A stretch of 64,000 nt of DNA from an uncultured Bdellovibrionales bacterium (GTDB taxonomy: Bacteria > Bdellovibrionota > Bdellovibrionia > Bdellovibrionales > UBA1609), in contig CALLAU010000003.1 of assembly GCA_938002015.1 (NCBI GenBank), positions 68,084-132,083 of the forward strand, in the 5' to 3' direction. Under the pieces are notes generated by a model. It had not been told where the DNA came from. It worked only from the letters and a program-made list of their open reading frames with translations, and searched no databases. This document shows, in pieces, positions 44,106 through 53,070 of the stretch (positions are counted from its first letter, which is position 1; every line of letters begins with the position of its first letter). The translations under genes were made by a program, and so were the position numbers.

Positions 44106-46141
44106 TTTTTTACCTTCTTAAGTTTTTGTCTAATATCATTTTTCTTTTTGTTTGCTGAATCCATTGACTTTGGAAAGCCATTAACCTTACGCCACAACTC
44201 ATAACCAAGCGCGACTTGGTCGAGTAAAATAATAGAGAAGACTCTAGATCCCTGCCTTAGAAGTTTATGGTCAGGCCATGTCACTTCCTCTTCAGGATCT
44301 GGTTCAACTATAACTCTAAACTGACCGTTCTCTGATACAAAAGGATCAACAACTTTTACAACTCCTCCAAAGCTTCCTATTGCAACTTCAGGCACACCAG
44401 AGAGTTGAAAAGCCGGCCACCCTTCAAATTGTAAACGCACTTTTCTTCCAGGGAAAATAAGAGGCAAATCATTTCCGTCAATAAAAACCTCAGCAACTCT
44501 ATTTTGTGTGCTTGGAACAAAACTAGCGATTGGCTCGCCAGCTTTTACCACAACAGACCCTGATCCATATAAAATACCAAAAACCTGGCCATCTCTTGGA
44601 GCGGTAACAATCTGCATTTTCTGCCTAGAGAGATTCACCTCAGCTTTTGCTAAACTTGCAACGGCAGAGGCTTCATCTGAAATAAGCTTTTTATATGTAA
44701 TTTTTGATTTCTCAAATTCTTTTCTTGAACTTAAACCTTCTTTCATTAACTGTCTTTGGCGATTAAAGTTTAATCTAGCAGTATCACTAGAAGCTTTTGC
44801 AGCTTCAAATTTCTTTATAGCAGCATCTCTTTCTAACTCTAACCTGCCTAGAAAATCTGGATCATTATCAACAATCTGTACAATTGGCTCACCTGATTTA
44901 ACAACCTGCCCATCTTGTACTAACCATTTCTCAATTCTACCGCTTACTGCTGCTGTCAGCACTTGAGTCCTATCATTAGGGTCAATCACTGTAATCTTAC
45001 CCTTGCCTAAACTCGTTTGTTGCCAAGGCACTAGTGCAAGTAAGAAAAGTAAAAATGCAGCAGCTAAGAGAAAGTTTCTTAAAGTTTTTTTAGGATTCTC
45101 TGGAGTAAAGACTGATTTTACTGAATCAAGACTAGAGAAGAATTTCTCTTCATCTTTAGCTAGGCACTTTAAAGGATCGCCTACACTTAGGGAATCTAAA
45201 TTTTCCTCTCTAAGAAAAAAACCTACCTTATTAACAGCAGCATACAAATCGTAAAAGCTCTCTATATATTTTTTTGCATTTAAAAAATTATATAAAATTG
45301 AATTAACAATGATTTCTGCGGCAACAAGTTGCCCAACTGTAAGCAGACCTTTAAGAACTAAGTAACCACCAAAACCTAATAAAAGTGCATTAAAGATAGC
45401 ATAAAGACCCACAAAAATAATATTTTGCGTAAAGAGCATAGAAAAATGTTCTTTTCTTCTAAATAAATAATCTTGAATATGAGCATCAGATTTTTTAAAG
45501 TTTTCAATTAGTTTTTCTTCAGTTTGCTCTTCTAAAACTAATGATTCAAAAAAAGCTGCAGCTCTATATTTTTCAGATGATTCTGCAACTGCTGACTCTA
45601 AACATTTATTATAAAAATAAAAAATTGTACCTACAAAACTAAAAAGTATTAAAAATCCATAGAATATAAATGCAGGGTGGTACATAAAAATAAGCAGCAT
45701 ACCCACTATAGTTTGAAAGATAAAAGTTATGCCATCTGTGACAAGAAAAGAAAGTTTCTTTTGTATAAGGACAATATCGAAATATCTATTCGCAAAACCG
45801 ATTTCTTCAGATATTGAGCGATCACGGTTTTTACGAATCAAAGACCAGCGAGCAACACTAGCCGCTAACTTAGCATAAAGCCTTCGCTGCAAGTACTCCG
45901 TCATAAGGTATTGAAGACATTGTAAAACTCCTAGAATTATTAAAACCCCAAACAACACTAATGTTAAAATAAAAAGTGGTTGAAAATATGGGCCCAATGA
46001 AAAGGTATTAACTAGAGATTGTACTGAAATTGGAATAGATAAGGTTAAAACGCTAATACAGATTGAGTAAATAATGATGACTGGGTAAAATTCTGATACC
46101 AAAGACAAAATATGCTTAAAGCTACCTTTTTGATTATACAT
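44102..46141 (-). CDS. Fusion of ABC exporter transmembrane domain with HlyD adaptor, no ATPase domain
   Basis: About 679 residues. Residues ~18-310 are a six-helix type 1 ABC exporter domain, ending in the typical LLGFGGYLVLKGLLTVGQLVAAEIIVNSI run that normally comes just before the nucleotide-binding domain. Instead a linker leads to one more transmembrane helix (~353-373) and a HlyD periplasmic adaptor: half lipoyl motif VSGRIEKWLVQDGQVVKSGEPIVQI, a long helical hairpin, then APRDGQVFGI and a beta-barrel part. No Walker A, signature or Walker B is present. ATG at 46141 is preferred (AGGGA 7 nt upstream). Coupled to the TolC gene. How it is energised is unknown. Confidence 0.88.
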   Translation of the reverse strand: MYNQKGSFKHILSLVSEFYPVIIIYSICISVLTLSIPISVQSLVNTFSLGPYFQPLFILTLVLFGVLIILGVLQCLQYLMTEYLQRRLYAKLAASVARWSLIRKNRDRSISEEIGFANRYFDIVLIQKKLSFLVTDGITFIFQTIVGMLLIFMYHPAFIFYGFLILFSFVGTIFYFYNKCLESAVAESSEKYRAAAFFESLVLEEQTEEKLIENFKKSDAHIQDYLFRRKEHFSMLFTQNIIFVGLYAIFNALLLGFGGYLVLKGLLTVGQLVAAEIIVNSILYNFLNAKKYIESFYDLYAAVNKVGFFLREENLDSLSVGDPLKCLAKDEEKFFSSLDSVKSVFTPENPKKTLRNFLLAAAFLLFLLALVPWQQTSLGKGKITVIDPNDRTQVLTAAVSGRIEKWLVQDGQVVKSGEPIVQIVDNDPDFLGRLELERDAAIKKFEAAKASSDTARLNFNRQRQLMKEGLSSRKEFEKSKITYKKLISDEASAVASLAKAEVNLSRQKMQIVTAPRDGQVFGILYGSGSVVVKAGEPIASFVPSTQNRVAEVFIDGNDLPLIFPGRKVRLQFEGWPAFQLSGVPEVAIGSFGGVVKVVDPFVSENGQFRVIVEPDPEEEVTWPDHKLLRQGSRVFSIILLDQVALGYELWRKVNGFPKSMDSANKKKNDIRQKLKKVKK

Positions 46142-46259
46142 GAGCACATCCCTATAAAAAAAGTTTCGTCTTGTATTATGTTCTATATCAAAAATACCAG
46201 TTCAAATTAAGTTGAACAACTTTAACAACCCAAATTGCGACTAAGATAAGTGTCAGTAA

Positions 46260-48062
46260 TTACTGCACTTTTTTTGCTTCAAGCTCATCCCACACTTTAT
46301 AAAAATCATTTACAATTTCTTGCTGCGCAGATACTTTTAAAATAAGCTCCTGCAGCTTCTTTTGATCATTAGTGTACTCTGGTTCTGATAACTTTTCTTG
46401 CAAGGCCGTAAGCAGTTTTTCAGCTTTGCTTATATCAGACTCAATAGTTTCTAGCTGTTTTTTCTCCTTATAAGAGAGCTTAGATTTAGGTTTAAAGACC
46501 TTTTTAGACTGCTCACTTATCTTACTTTCCTCTACCTCAGGCTTTTGTCTTGCTTCTAACCATTGATTAACCGAAGCATACCTAAGTGCCAACCCTTTAC
46601 CATCTAAGCCTAAATAACTATTACAAACTCGTTCTAAGAAAACACGATCATGACTTACAAGGATAACAAGGCCCTGAAAATCTAATATTAAATCCTCAAG
46701 TATCTCTATTGTATCAATATCTAGGTCATTTGTTGGCTCATCCATAATAAGAATATCAGCTGGCTTTGTAAGAGTTTTTGCAAGAAGTAACCTTGCTTGT
46801 TCACCACCAGAGAGTCTCTCGATTTTCATATTAAGCTTTTCAGACGGAAACAAAAACCTACTCGCATAAGAAGCAACATGAGTGGAAGTATTTTTAAAAA
46901 CTAAGTAATCCGATCCATCACCTAAATATTCTAATAAAGTCTCATCTTTTGGAAGATCTTCTCTTTTTTGATCAAAATAAATTATATTTAAGTCCTCAGC
47001 CCAAAAAATATCTCCTTTTGCAGGCTCCATTTTCTTAGCTATAACTTTAACTAAACTAGTTTTTCCGCTTCCATTCTTACCTAAAACCCCAAAACAAGTC
47101 TTTGGACCCAAATCTAGATTAAGTTTATTGATAAGTTTTTTGTCAGGATAAGATACTTCAATATTTTTTAGTGACACTAACTTTTTAGTTTTTCTCTTAG
47201 TTGAATCAATTTCTAAACGAGATTTTGAATTTACAGCTTGATTCTTACTCTTTACATTCTCTAGATCATTTAAAAGCTGGTGCGCCTCTTTAATACGACT
47301 CTGACTTTTTGTGGTTCTTGCTTTAACTCCCGCCCTAAGCCAATCCACTTCACGCTTAGCTTTATTAGACATAACCTCTTGTAACTTTTGCTGCTCTTCT
47401 ATGTATTTATCTTTTTTAATTAAAAAATCTGAATAACCACAGTTGTATGAAAGGAAACCATCTCTATAAAATTGACCAATTTCTATTGTTCTATTTGTTA
47501 AACTATTTAAAAAGAATCGGTCATGACTAACTAAAATGAAAGACGCTTTAAATGATTTTAATATATCTTCTAACCACAAAACCCCTTCCCAGTCCATGTG
47601 GTTTGTAGGCTCATCTAAAATCAAAAGCTCCGCCTCTTCAGCTAAGGCTGACGCGATCACTAGCCTCTTTCTCCAACCTCCAGAAAGTTGCCTGATTTCT
47701 ATATTTTCATCCTCAAAACCAGCAATACTTAAATACATTGAAGATAAAACATCAATTTGATCTCTTTCAATAAAACTGCACTTTTCTAAAGATTTTTTCA
47801 TAAAATCTTTAACTACCTGCTCTTCTTTAAAATCACTCACTTGCTGCACATAAGAGACTCTTAAGTTTTTCTTATGAGTTATTGAACCGTTATCATATTC
47901 TTCAATACCTGCCAGGATTTTTAATAAAGTCGACTTACCTGATCCGTTTGGACCGATTAACCCGATTTTCTCCCTTTCAAATACTCCAAAACTTAGCTCT
48001 TCAAATAAAAGCTTAGAGCCAACAGATTTTTCTATTTTATGCAGTGAGAGAAGAGGAGTCAT
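46260..48062 (-). CDS. uup: ABC-F ATPase Uup
   Basis: Soluble tandem ATPase of the ABC-F group, 600 residues. First domain: GPNGSGKST, LSGGWRKR, LILDEPTNHMD. Second: GKNGSGKTS, LSGGEQARL, LIMDEPTNDLD. The DEPTNDLD form and the C-terminal ~85-residue coiled-coil domain (KKQLETIESDISKAEKLLTALQEKLSEPEYT) are typical of Uup, which acts in ribosome function and genome stability. Both catalytic Glu residues are present. Monocistronic; divergent from yheU. Confidence 0.95.
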   Translation of the reverse strand: MTPLLSLHKIEKSVGSKLLFEELSFGVFEREKIGLIGPNGSGKSTLLKILAGIEEYDNGSITHKKNLRVSYVQQVSDFKEEQVVKDFMKKSLEKCSFIERDQIDVLSSMYLSIAGFEDENIEIRQLSGGWRKRLVIASALAEEAELLILDEPTNHMDWEGVLWLEDILKSFKASFILVSHDRFFLNSLTNRTIEIGQFYRDGFLSYNCGYSDFLIKKDKYIEEQQKLQEVMSNKAKREVDWLRAGVKARTTKSQSRIKEAHQLLNDLENVKSKNQAVNSKSRLEIDSTKRKTKKLVSLKNIEVSYPDKKLINKLNLDLGPKTCFGVLGKNGSGKTSLVKVIAKKMEPAKGDIFWAEDLNIIYFDQKREDLPKDETLLEYLGDGSDYLVFKNTSTHVASYASRFLFPSEKLNMKIERLSGGEQARLLLAKTLTKPADILIMDEPTNDLDIDTIEILEDLILDFQGLVILVSHDRVFLERVCNSYLGLDGKGLALRYASVNQWLEARQKPEVEESKISEQSKKVFKPKSKLSYKEKKQLETIESDISKAEKLLTALQEKLSEPEYTNDQKKLQELILKVSAQQEIVNDFYKVWDELEAKKVQ

Positions 48063-48102
48063 ATGAGTAATACTGACATATTATATATAAGGAGGCCAGC
48101 AA

Positions 48103-48354
48103 ATGGATGAGCAAAACTTTATAATCCCTATGGAACAAATTTCAAAGGATGCACTAAACAGCATAATTGAAGATTTTATTCTACGTGAAGGTACAGATTA
48201 TGGCTCTGAAAGTTTTAGTCTAGAAGAGAAAAAAAAGCAGGTCTACTTACAAATTAAAAGTAAAAAAGTTTTGATTCTTTATGATCAAGAATCAGAATCA
48301 ATTAACCTCATTACCAATAGGGATTTTCAAAAATATAACTCTGAAAAAATCTAG
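48103..48354 (+). CDS. yheU: YheU family protein (UPF0270)
   Basis: An 83-residue protein. IIPMEQISKDALNSIIEDFILREGTDYG is the family hallmark, followed by a LEEKKKQVYLQI helix and VLILYDQESESINLI strand pair. Function unknown; a small alpha/beta fold is known for the family. Start has a perfect AAGGAGG ribosome-binding site. Its last 57 bp overlap the convergent gene on the other strand. Confidence 0.9.
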   Translation: MDEQNFIIPMEQISKDALNSIIEDFILREGTDYGSESFSLEEKKKQVYLQIKSKKVLILYDQESESINLITNRDFQKYNSEKI

Positions 48355-48705
48355 TATAGTGCATAAAAGCATAATCATATATATTGATTCTGAAATTTTA
48401 TGAAACTCAGAAGCCGGAAGTGTTAAAATATTAATATCTTTAAAATTTAACGACCAATGCATTATCCTGATTATTAGCATAGGTATTACAGCCACTAATA
48501 AATGAAAAGAAATTCCATAAAATGAGAAAGTTCTAAACATTTTTGTACTTCTCTTAAGCTCAGATAAGAAGTAAAGACCTGTTGTAAAGAAACATAAACC
48601 TGCTATCAAACCAGCATGTTTGTTGGAATCTATGGTTTTAAATAAAATTATAATAAAAGGAATTGTAATTATTTGAATAATGAGAATTTTTAAGAATATT
48701 TTCAT
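48298..48705 (-). CDS. Small membrane protein, unknown
   Basis: A 135-residue protein with four hydrophobic helices (residues ~3-22, 31-47, 64-86 and 108-128). No family recognised and no motif. It converges on yheU and the two coding regions overlap by 57 bp at their 3' ends. Real gene status is supported by a coherent membrane topology and by filling the gap between yheU and the next gene. Confidence 0.6.
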   Translation of the reverse strand: MKIFLKILIIQIITIPFIIILFKTIDSNKHAGLIAGLCFFTTGLYFLSELKRSTKMFRTFSFYGISFHLLVAVIPMLIIRIMHWSLNFKDINILTLPASEFHKISESIYMIMLLCTILDFFRVIFLKIPIGNEVN

Positions 48706-48717
48706 ATACTATAATTA

Positions 48718-48737
48718 GCACCTGATTATTCAGGTGC
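48718..48737 (-). terminator. Hairpin after the Ig/Cys-repeat lipoprotein gene
   Basis: GCACCTG (48718-48724) and CAGGTGC (48731-48737) form a 7-bp stem with 6-nt loop, 16 bp past the stop of the upstream minus-strand gene. The downstream T run is poor (TAATTATAG), so termination may be partial and could let transcription continue into the 48298-48705 gene. Confidence 0.5.
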
Positions 48738-48752
48738 CAAGTTTTCGATCTA

Positions 48753-51700
48753 TTAATAACAATAGTTGTAAATGTCTTTACCGTATCCTTTAGTCCACGC
48801 AAATTTCTTCTGACAAGTATTAGAGACTTTCAAACATTTTTTTGCAGACTGCTTATACATGGTCATTTTAGTTGAACTACAACTATATCCTGGTGTTTTA
48901 TATCCTATATCTTTAAGACTCACCCATGTATTCGGGTTTGCATCTGGAGTATCCCTTTTTTTACATCTATTTTCAGTTCCATCAGGAAGCCTCATATATT
49001 TGGCTGGAATAATTTTAAACTTATCCCCTGATCCTGCTCTCTTATAGTAAAGTTTTAAGCACCTTCCATCACCAGAGTTTTGAAAATATCTTACTCTAAT
49101 TGGGAGTGGCTTTGATTTAGAAAATGTAACCGAACCAGATGCTGGTTTAATTTTAGTACAAACTTTTGCATTTCCATTATTAACAAACGTGTGCCAGCTA
49201 CCATCAACATTACAATCTAGAGCTGCACCATCATTTGAAGCTAATCCAAGAATATATTTTCCTTCTTTTTCACCATCTGGCGGAATAAGTTCAGAAAAAA
49301 GCTCTAATCCATACCAATTCTTTAAAAAAGAACCATTCTTATGCTGTACTCTTTTACCATCAGCATAAACTAGATATTGATGACCTTTAGATCTTTGAAT
49401 ATTAATATTTTTATAAAATACTTCACCGTTTAATCTATTACCTGGCTTTGTAGCATTATGAACAGACGCTGAAGACTTCATATTAATTAAAGAATAAAGC
49501 CTTCCAAAAACTTTTCCTTTATAAGCATTACCATTTGGATCTGTAGGTTCACACATAGCTTTTTCACGCATCTGGCAATAACCATTTAATAAACTATAAC
49601 CGCTTGGACAATCTTTTAACTGACAAGCTGTATAACCATATGGTGTAAGATATTGATAACCTTGACCTGATCCAATATAGCAAGATCTTCTCTCTGGTAA
49701 ACACTGATCTGTCACTGTTGCCCCGTAGCCAACATTACAAGAAGCAAGTTCGCAAGGTCCATAGCCGTTAGAGTATGCAATCTGATATCCTGTACCATTT
49801 TTTATATTACAAGATCTTCTCTTTTTCACACAAACATTGCCTTGTTGAACATATCCTTTATTACATGTCTGAACAGTACATTCACCAGGTCCACTTGATG
49901 TAAAGGTTTGCATTCCCGTTCCATTATTAATATTACAAGATTGAACCTCTGCTACACATTTATTTTGATAAGCAACGTATCCAGCATTACAGCTTGCTAC
50001 CATACACTTGCCCTTAGAATCTTTTAAACCTTTACCGTTCTTTATCTTACAGCGCTTTTCTCCACGTACACATTTTTTTCCTTTAATGACATAACCACTA
50101 TCACAACTCACTGGTTGACAGTAAGTTGCTCCATTAATATCAACGGCTATACCACCAGTTCCGTTTGCAACTGAACAACTTGTTTGTACACATTGATTAT
50201 TAATTACTGCAAAACCCGGAGAGCAAGAAGTTACTTTACATATTCTTTGACCACTTACTAAATCCCAAAAACCTGAGCCATTACTTACAGTACATGTTTG
50301 ACTACTACATTGGTTGTTATATAAGAAGTATCCTGGATCACAAGAAACAGCTCTACAACTCACGCTTCCACCAGGGGAAAGAGATAAAACACCCTGACCA
50401 TTTTGAACAGGACAATCTCTTGAAACACAGGCGTTATTAATATTAGCAAAACCTACATTACATGAAGTCACATTACATGGGCCAGGACCGTTTGAATCAT
50501 AAACTCTTGTTCCGTTTCCATTACTTACTGAACATGTTTGAACTCTTGGTACACACTGTCCATTAAACTTAACATAATCTGTATTACAGTATGCAACCTC
50601 ACATTTTGGGTTGCTATTTGAATCAAATGCAATTGTACCAACACCATTTTGAACAGAACAAACTTTTGGTACACATTCATTATTAATATTTATATACCCA
50701 GCATCACAACTTTGAACGATACAAGTACTTGGATTACCACTAGCATCAAAACTTGTTACACCTGTTCCATTAGTTACAGGACAAGAACCTGTTGATGGAA
50801 CACAAGAGTTATTTACATTTATATATCCAGGGTCACATGATGTAACTGAGCAAGACCCATAAGTTCCATCATTTTTAATAAACTGGATTCCACTTCCATT
50901 TATAACCTGACAAATTCTAGATGCAGGGAGACATTGCCCATTATAAGCAGTTTGCCCAACAGCACAAATAACAACAACATCAACTGAACCTATTTGATAG
51001 TTAGTTCCTTGATCTTTAACAACTAAAGAATAAGTTCCTGCATCTGATAATTCAGAAATCGGTATCTGCATACCTGAATTAACTTCTCCAGTAATTGCCT
51101 GGCTATTAAAATACCACTGATACTCTGGGCTTACAGCTCCAGAGACTTGTGAGGTTAAATTTATCGGTTGTCCAGCTACCACTTGTGTGTCACCACCAAC
51201 TGAACCTGAGATCGCTGATATTGGTATAACCGTTAGTTTACCGGGTCCAGCAATTTCTGATTGACCTATACCACCTTCTGCACTTGTTGCTTGAAGTTCG
51301 TATTCACCTTGATCAGATAATTGCGCTGAAGGAATTGATAGTGTTTGAGAAGTTTGTCCTGCAAGAGCGACCCTTGTTCCGTTTTCAGGGTTAAAATACC
51401 ACTGATAGTTAATAGGACTTGGGCCAGAAAAAGTTGCATTTAAGTTTGCTGGACTTCCTTGGTTAACGGTTTGATTTGTCACATTGCTTGTATCAATTTT
51501 TAGTTTAGGAACTACATCAAGGTTAATCGGCCCTAAGTTATAAACTTGTCCTTTGCAATCAACATCAACAAAGTATGAACCTTCATCAGCTAAAGCCAGT
51601 GAAGCAATTTGTAAACTTGGACCAGTTACAGATGCTAAAGGAACAGGGTTAGTACTTGTATTTACAAATGACCAATCATAAGTTGCTGAATCACAAAAAG

Positions 51701-51965
51701 TTAAACCTTGGTTACTGAATAAGTCAGCTGGAACACTTAGATTTAAAGGGGTGCCTTCTAGCTTAACAATATTTTGTGCACTCGTGCTCATTACGACCGG
51801 GTTAATGCCATCTGCTTTTTTTTGGTCATTTAAATCCCTATCCTGTGTCCAACTTGAAGAGCAGTTTTGAAAAAAACCTAATAGCAAGGCAACCATTAGT
51901 AGAAACGGAATCGATGTTCTGACTTCATATATATTAAGACCATTTTTAGCATTTTCTTTAGACAT
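48753..51965 (-). CDS. Large surface lipoprotein: Ig-like domains, cysteine-rich repeats, PA14-like domain
   Basis: About 1070 residues. The N-terminus has a hydrophobic segment ending FFQNCSSS, a lipobox-like site, so the protein should be lipid-anchored. Next come three Ig-like domains (~residues 55-345; recurring YQWYFN and DAGTYSL/DQGEYEL signatures). Then eleven copies of a four-cysteine module, CxVxNGxG...C...SCxxGYxxxNxxC (about 35-40 residues each), and a C-terminal ~230 residues with GKYILGLASNDGAALDC and PIRVRYFQNSGDGRCLKLYY, resembling a PA14 carbohydrate-binding domain, plus a cysteine-rich tail. Probable adhesin or recognition protein at the cell surface. ATG at 51965 has GGGAG 5 nt upstream; the ATG at 52019 does not start a signal peptide. 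Confidence 0.8.
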   Translation of the reverse strand: MSKENAKNGLNIYEVRTSIPFLLMVALLLGFFQNCSSSWTQDRDLNDQKKADGINPVVMSTSAQNIVKLEGTPLNLSVPADLFSNQGLTFCDSATYDWSFVNTSTNPVPLASVTGPSLQIASLALADEGSYFVDVDCKGQVYNLGPINLDVVPKLKIDTSNVTNQTVNQGSPANLNATFSGPSPINYQWYFNPENGTRVALAGQTSQTLSIPSAQLSDQGEYELQATSAEGGIGQSEIAGPGKLTVIPISAISGSVGGDTQVVAGQPINLTSQVSGAVSPEYQWYFNSQAITGEVNSGMQIPISELSDAGTYSLVVKDQGTNYQIGSVDVVVICAVGQTAYNGQCLPASRICQVINGSGIQFIKNDGTYGSCSVTSCDPGYINVNNSCVPSTGSCPVTNGTGVTSFDASGNPSTCIVQSCDAGYININNECVPKVCSVQNGVGTIAFDSNSNPKCEVAYCNTDYVKFNGQCVPRVQTCSVSNGNGTRVYDSNGPGPCNVTSCNVGFANINNACVSRDCPVQNGQGVLSLSPGGSVSCRAVSCDPGYFLYNNQCSSQTCTVSNGSGFWDLVSGQRICKVTSCSPGFAVINNQCVQTSCSVANGTGGIAVDINGATYCQPVSCDSGYVIKGKKCVRGEKRCKIKNGKGLKDSKGKCMVASCNAGYVAYQNKCVAEVQSCNINNGTGMQTFTSSGPGECTVQTCNKGYVQQGNVCVKKRRSCNIKNGTGYQIAYSNGYGPCELASCNVGYGATVTDQCLPERRSCYIGSGQGYQYLTPYGYTACQLKDCPSGYSLLNGYCQMREKAMCEPTDPNGNAYKGKVFGRLYSLINMKSSASVHNATKPGNRLNGEVFYKNINIQRSKGHQYLVYADGKRVQHKNGSFLKNWYGLELFSELIPPDGEKEGKYILGLASNDGAALDCNVDGSWHTFVNNGNAKVCTKIKPASGSVTFSKSKPLPIRVRYFQNSGDGRCLKLYYKRAGSGDKFKIIPAKYMRLPDGTENRCKKRDTPDANPNTWVSLKDIGYKTPGYSCSSTKMTMYKQSAKKCLKVSNTCQKKFAWTKGYGKDIYNYCY
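49575..50912 (-). repeat. Eleven in-gene repeats encoding four-cysteine modules
   Basis: Each module encodes C-x-(V/I)-x-N-G-x-G, then two cysteines about 10-15 residues later (C...SC or C...TC), then GY and a final N-x-x-C. Spacing is about 110-125 bp. Modules have diverged in DNA, so they are old duplications rather than recent expansion. Confidence 0.85.
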
Positions 51966-52116
51966 TACTGCTCCCATATAAACTCTATACGTTTCATTTT
52001 TCGACACTAATTTTAACAAACTTGAGGAAATTATATATATTTTTGATACGACTAAAGTTTGTAATAAAAGAATAATAGCGGTGAACAGCCTTTAAAAACT
52101 ATGATATGACTAAATC

Positions 52117-53070
52117 ATGAGTTCTGATTTTTTTAACTTTACACCAGACCTAGCCTTAAATCGCATTGAAGACCTCGGCTTTGAACTAACTGGCCGATAC
52201 ACACAAATGAACTCGTATGAGAACAGAGTTTTTGATTTTGAGTTAGAACACGGTCATCCCTCGATTATTGCAAAGTTTTATAGACCAAATAGATGGTCTT
52301 TAGATGCCATAAAAGAAGAGCATAGTTTTTTATATGAGTTAAAAGAACAGGGCATACCAGCTGTTGCCCCTTTACTTCTTAATAATAAAGAAACTACTTT
52401 TAAAACTGAAAGCATGATTTCAACTCTCTTTCCTAAAGCTCAAGGAAGGTTAATTCAAGAATTTTTATCTGATGATTTAAAAAGTATTGGTAGATTACTT
52501 GCAAGAATCCACAATATCGGATCACAAAAAAAAGCCACTCACCGCCCCACATTAAATGGTTTTTTCTACGGAGAAGAAAATCTTCCTATTGTTTCTAAAT
52601 GGATCGCACCGGAACTTTTAAAACGCTATGAAGAAGCAAGTTATCAAATCATTGATTTCTTAGATGAGCATTTAGATGAATCTAAATTCATCAGAATTCA
52701 TGGAGATTGTCATAGGGGCAACATTTTGCAGACCGATCCAAAGCAAGGGGCTAAAGAGTTTTTCTTTATTGATTTTGATGATTTTTGCATGGGCCCACCA
52801 GTGCAAGACTTTTGGATGCTTTTTTCTGGGGAAGATTCAAGAAAGGAAGAGGATTATATTCTTACTGGCTATACTGAATTAAGGGACTTTGAATATGAAT
52901 CTTTAGAGCTTGTTACTGCACTAAGGGGCTTAAGAATAATTAATTATGCTGCTTGGATTGCTAAAAGATGGGACGACCCTGTATTTAAAAAAATCTTTCC
53001 TAACTTTAGAGAGTACATCTACTGGGCTGAAGAGGTTGAAGCGCTAGAGAAGATAGCCTGGAAACTTTAG
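52117..53070 (+). CDS. srkA: Stress response kinase SrkA (YihE/RdoA)
   Basis: Aminoglycoside-phosphotransferase-fold protein kinase, 317 residues. FFNFTPDLALNRIEDLGF at the N-terminus and NSYENRVFDFELE fit the SrkA family; kinase motifs are IAKFYRPNRW (ATP Lys), IHGDCHRGNIL (catalytic Asp) and FIDFDDFCMGPPVQDFWML (metal Asp). In E. coli it protects from stress-induced cell death with the Cpx response. Its usual partner dsbA is not next to it. Convergent with the OmpA-like gene, the two overlapping by 4 bp. Confidence 0.93.
   Translation: MSSDFFNFTPDLALNRIEDLGFELTGRYTQMNSYENRVFDFELEHGHPSIIAKFYRPNRWSLDAIKEEHSFLYELKEQGIPAVAPLLLNNKETTFKTESMISTLFPKAQGRLIQEFLSDDLKSIGRLLARIHNIGSQKKATHRPTLNGFFYGEENLPIVSKWIAPELLKRYEEASYQIIDFLDEHLDESKFIRIHGDCHRGNILQTDPKQGAKEFFFIDFDDFCMGPPVQDFWMLFSGEDSRKEEDYILTGYTELRDFEYESLELVTALRGLRIINYAAWIAKRWDDPVFKKIFPNFREYIYWAEEVEALEKIAWKL

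Noticed and set aside
42693..46141. A complete type I secretion system with a peptide or RTX substrate
   Set aside because: There is no ATPase domain and no RTX repeat protein or leader-type substrate gene nearby. Only an incomplete exporter can be claimed.
42693..48062. Uup as the missing ATPase of the TMD-HlyD/TolC exporter
   Set aside because: Uup is a soluble ABC-F protein with two complete ATP sites and a C-terminal coiled coil; this class does not energise membrane transporters, and the gap of over 100 bp gives no sign of coupling.
49575..50912. Repeat array as a CRISPR
   Set aside because: The repeats are in frame inside a long coding region, have no constant-length spacers and diverge in DNA while keeping cysteine positions.
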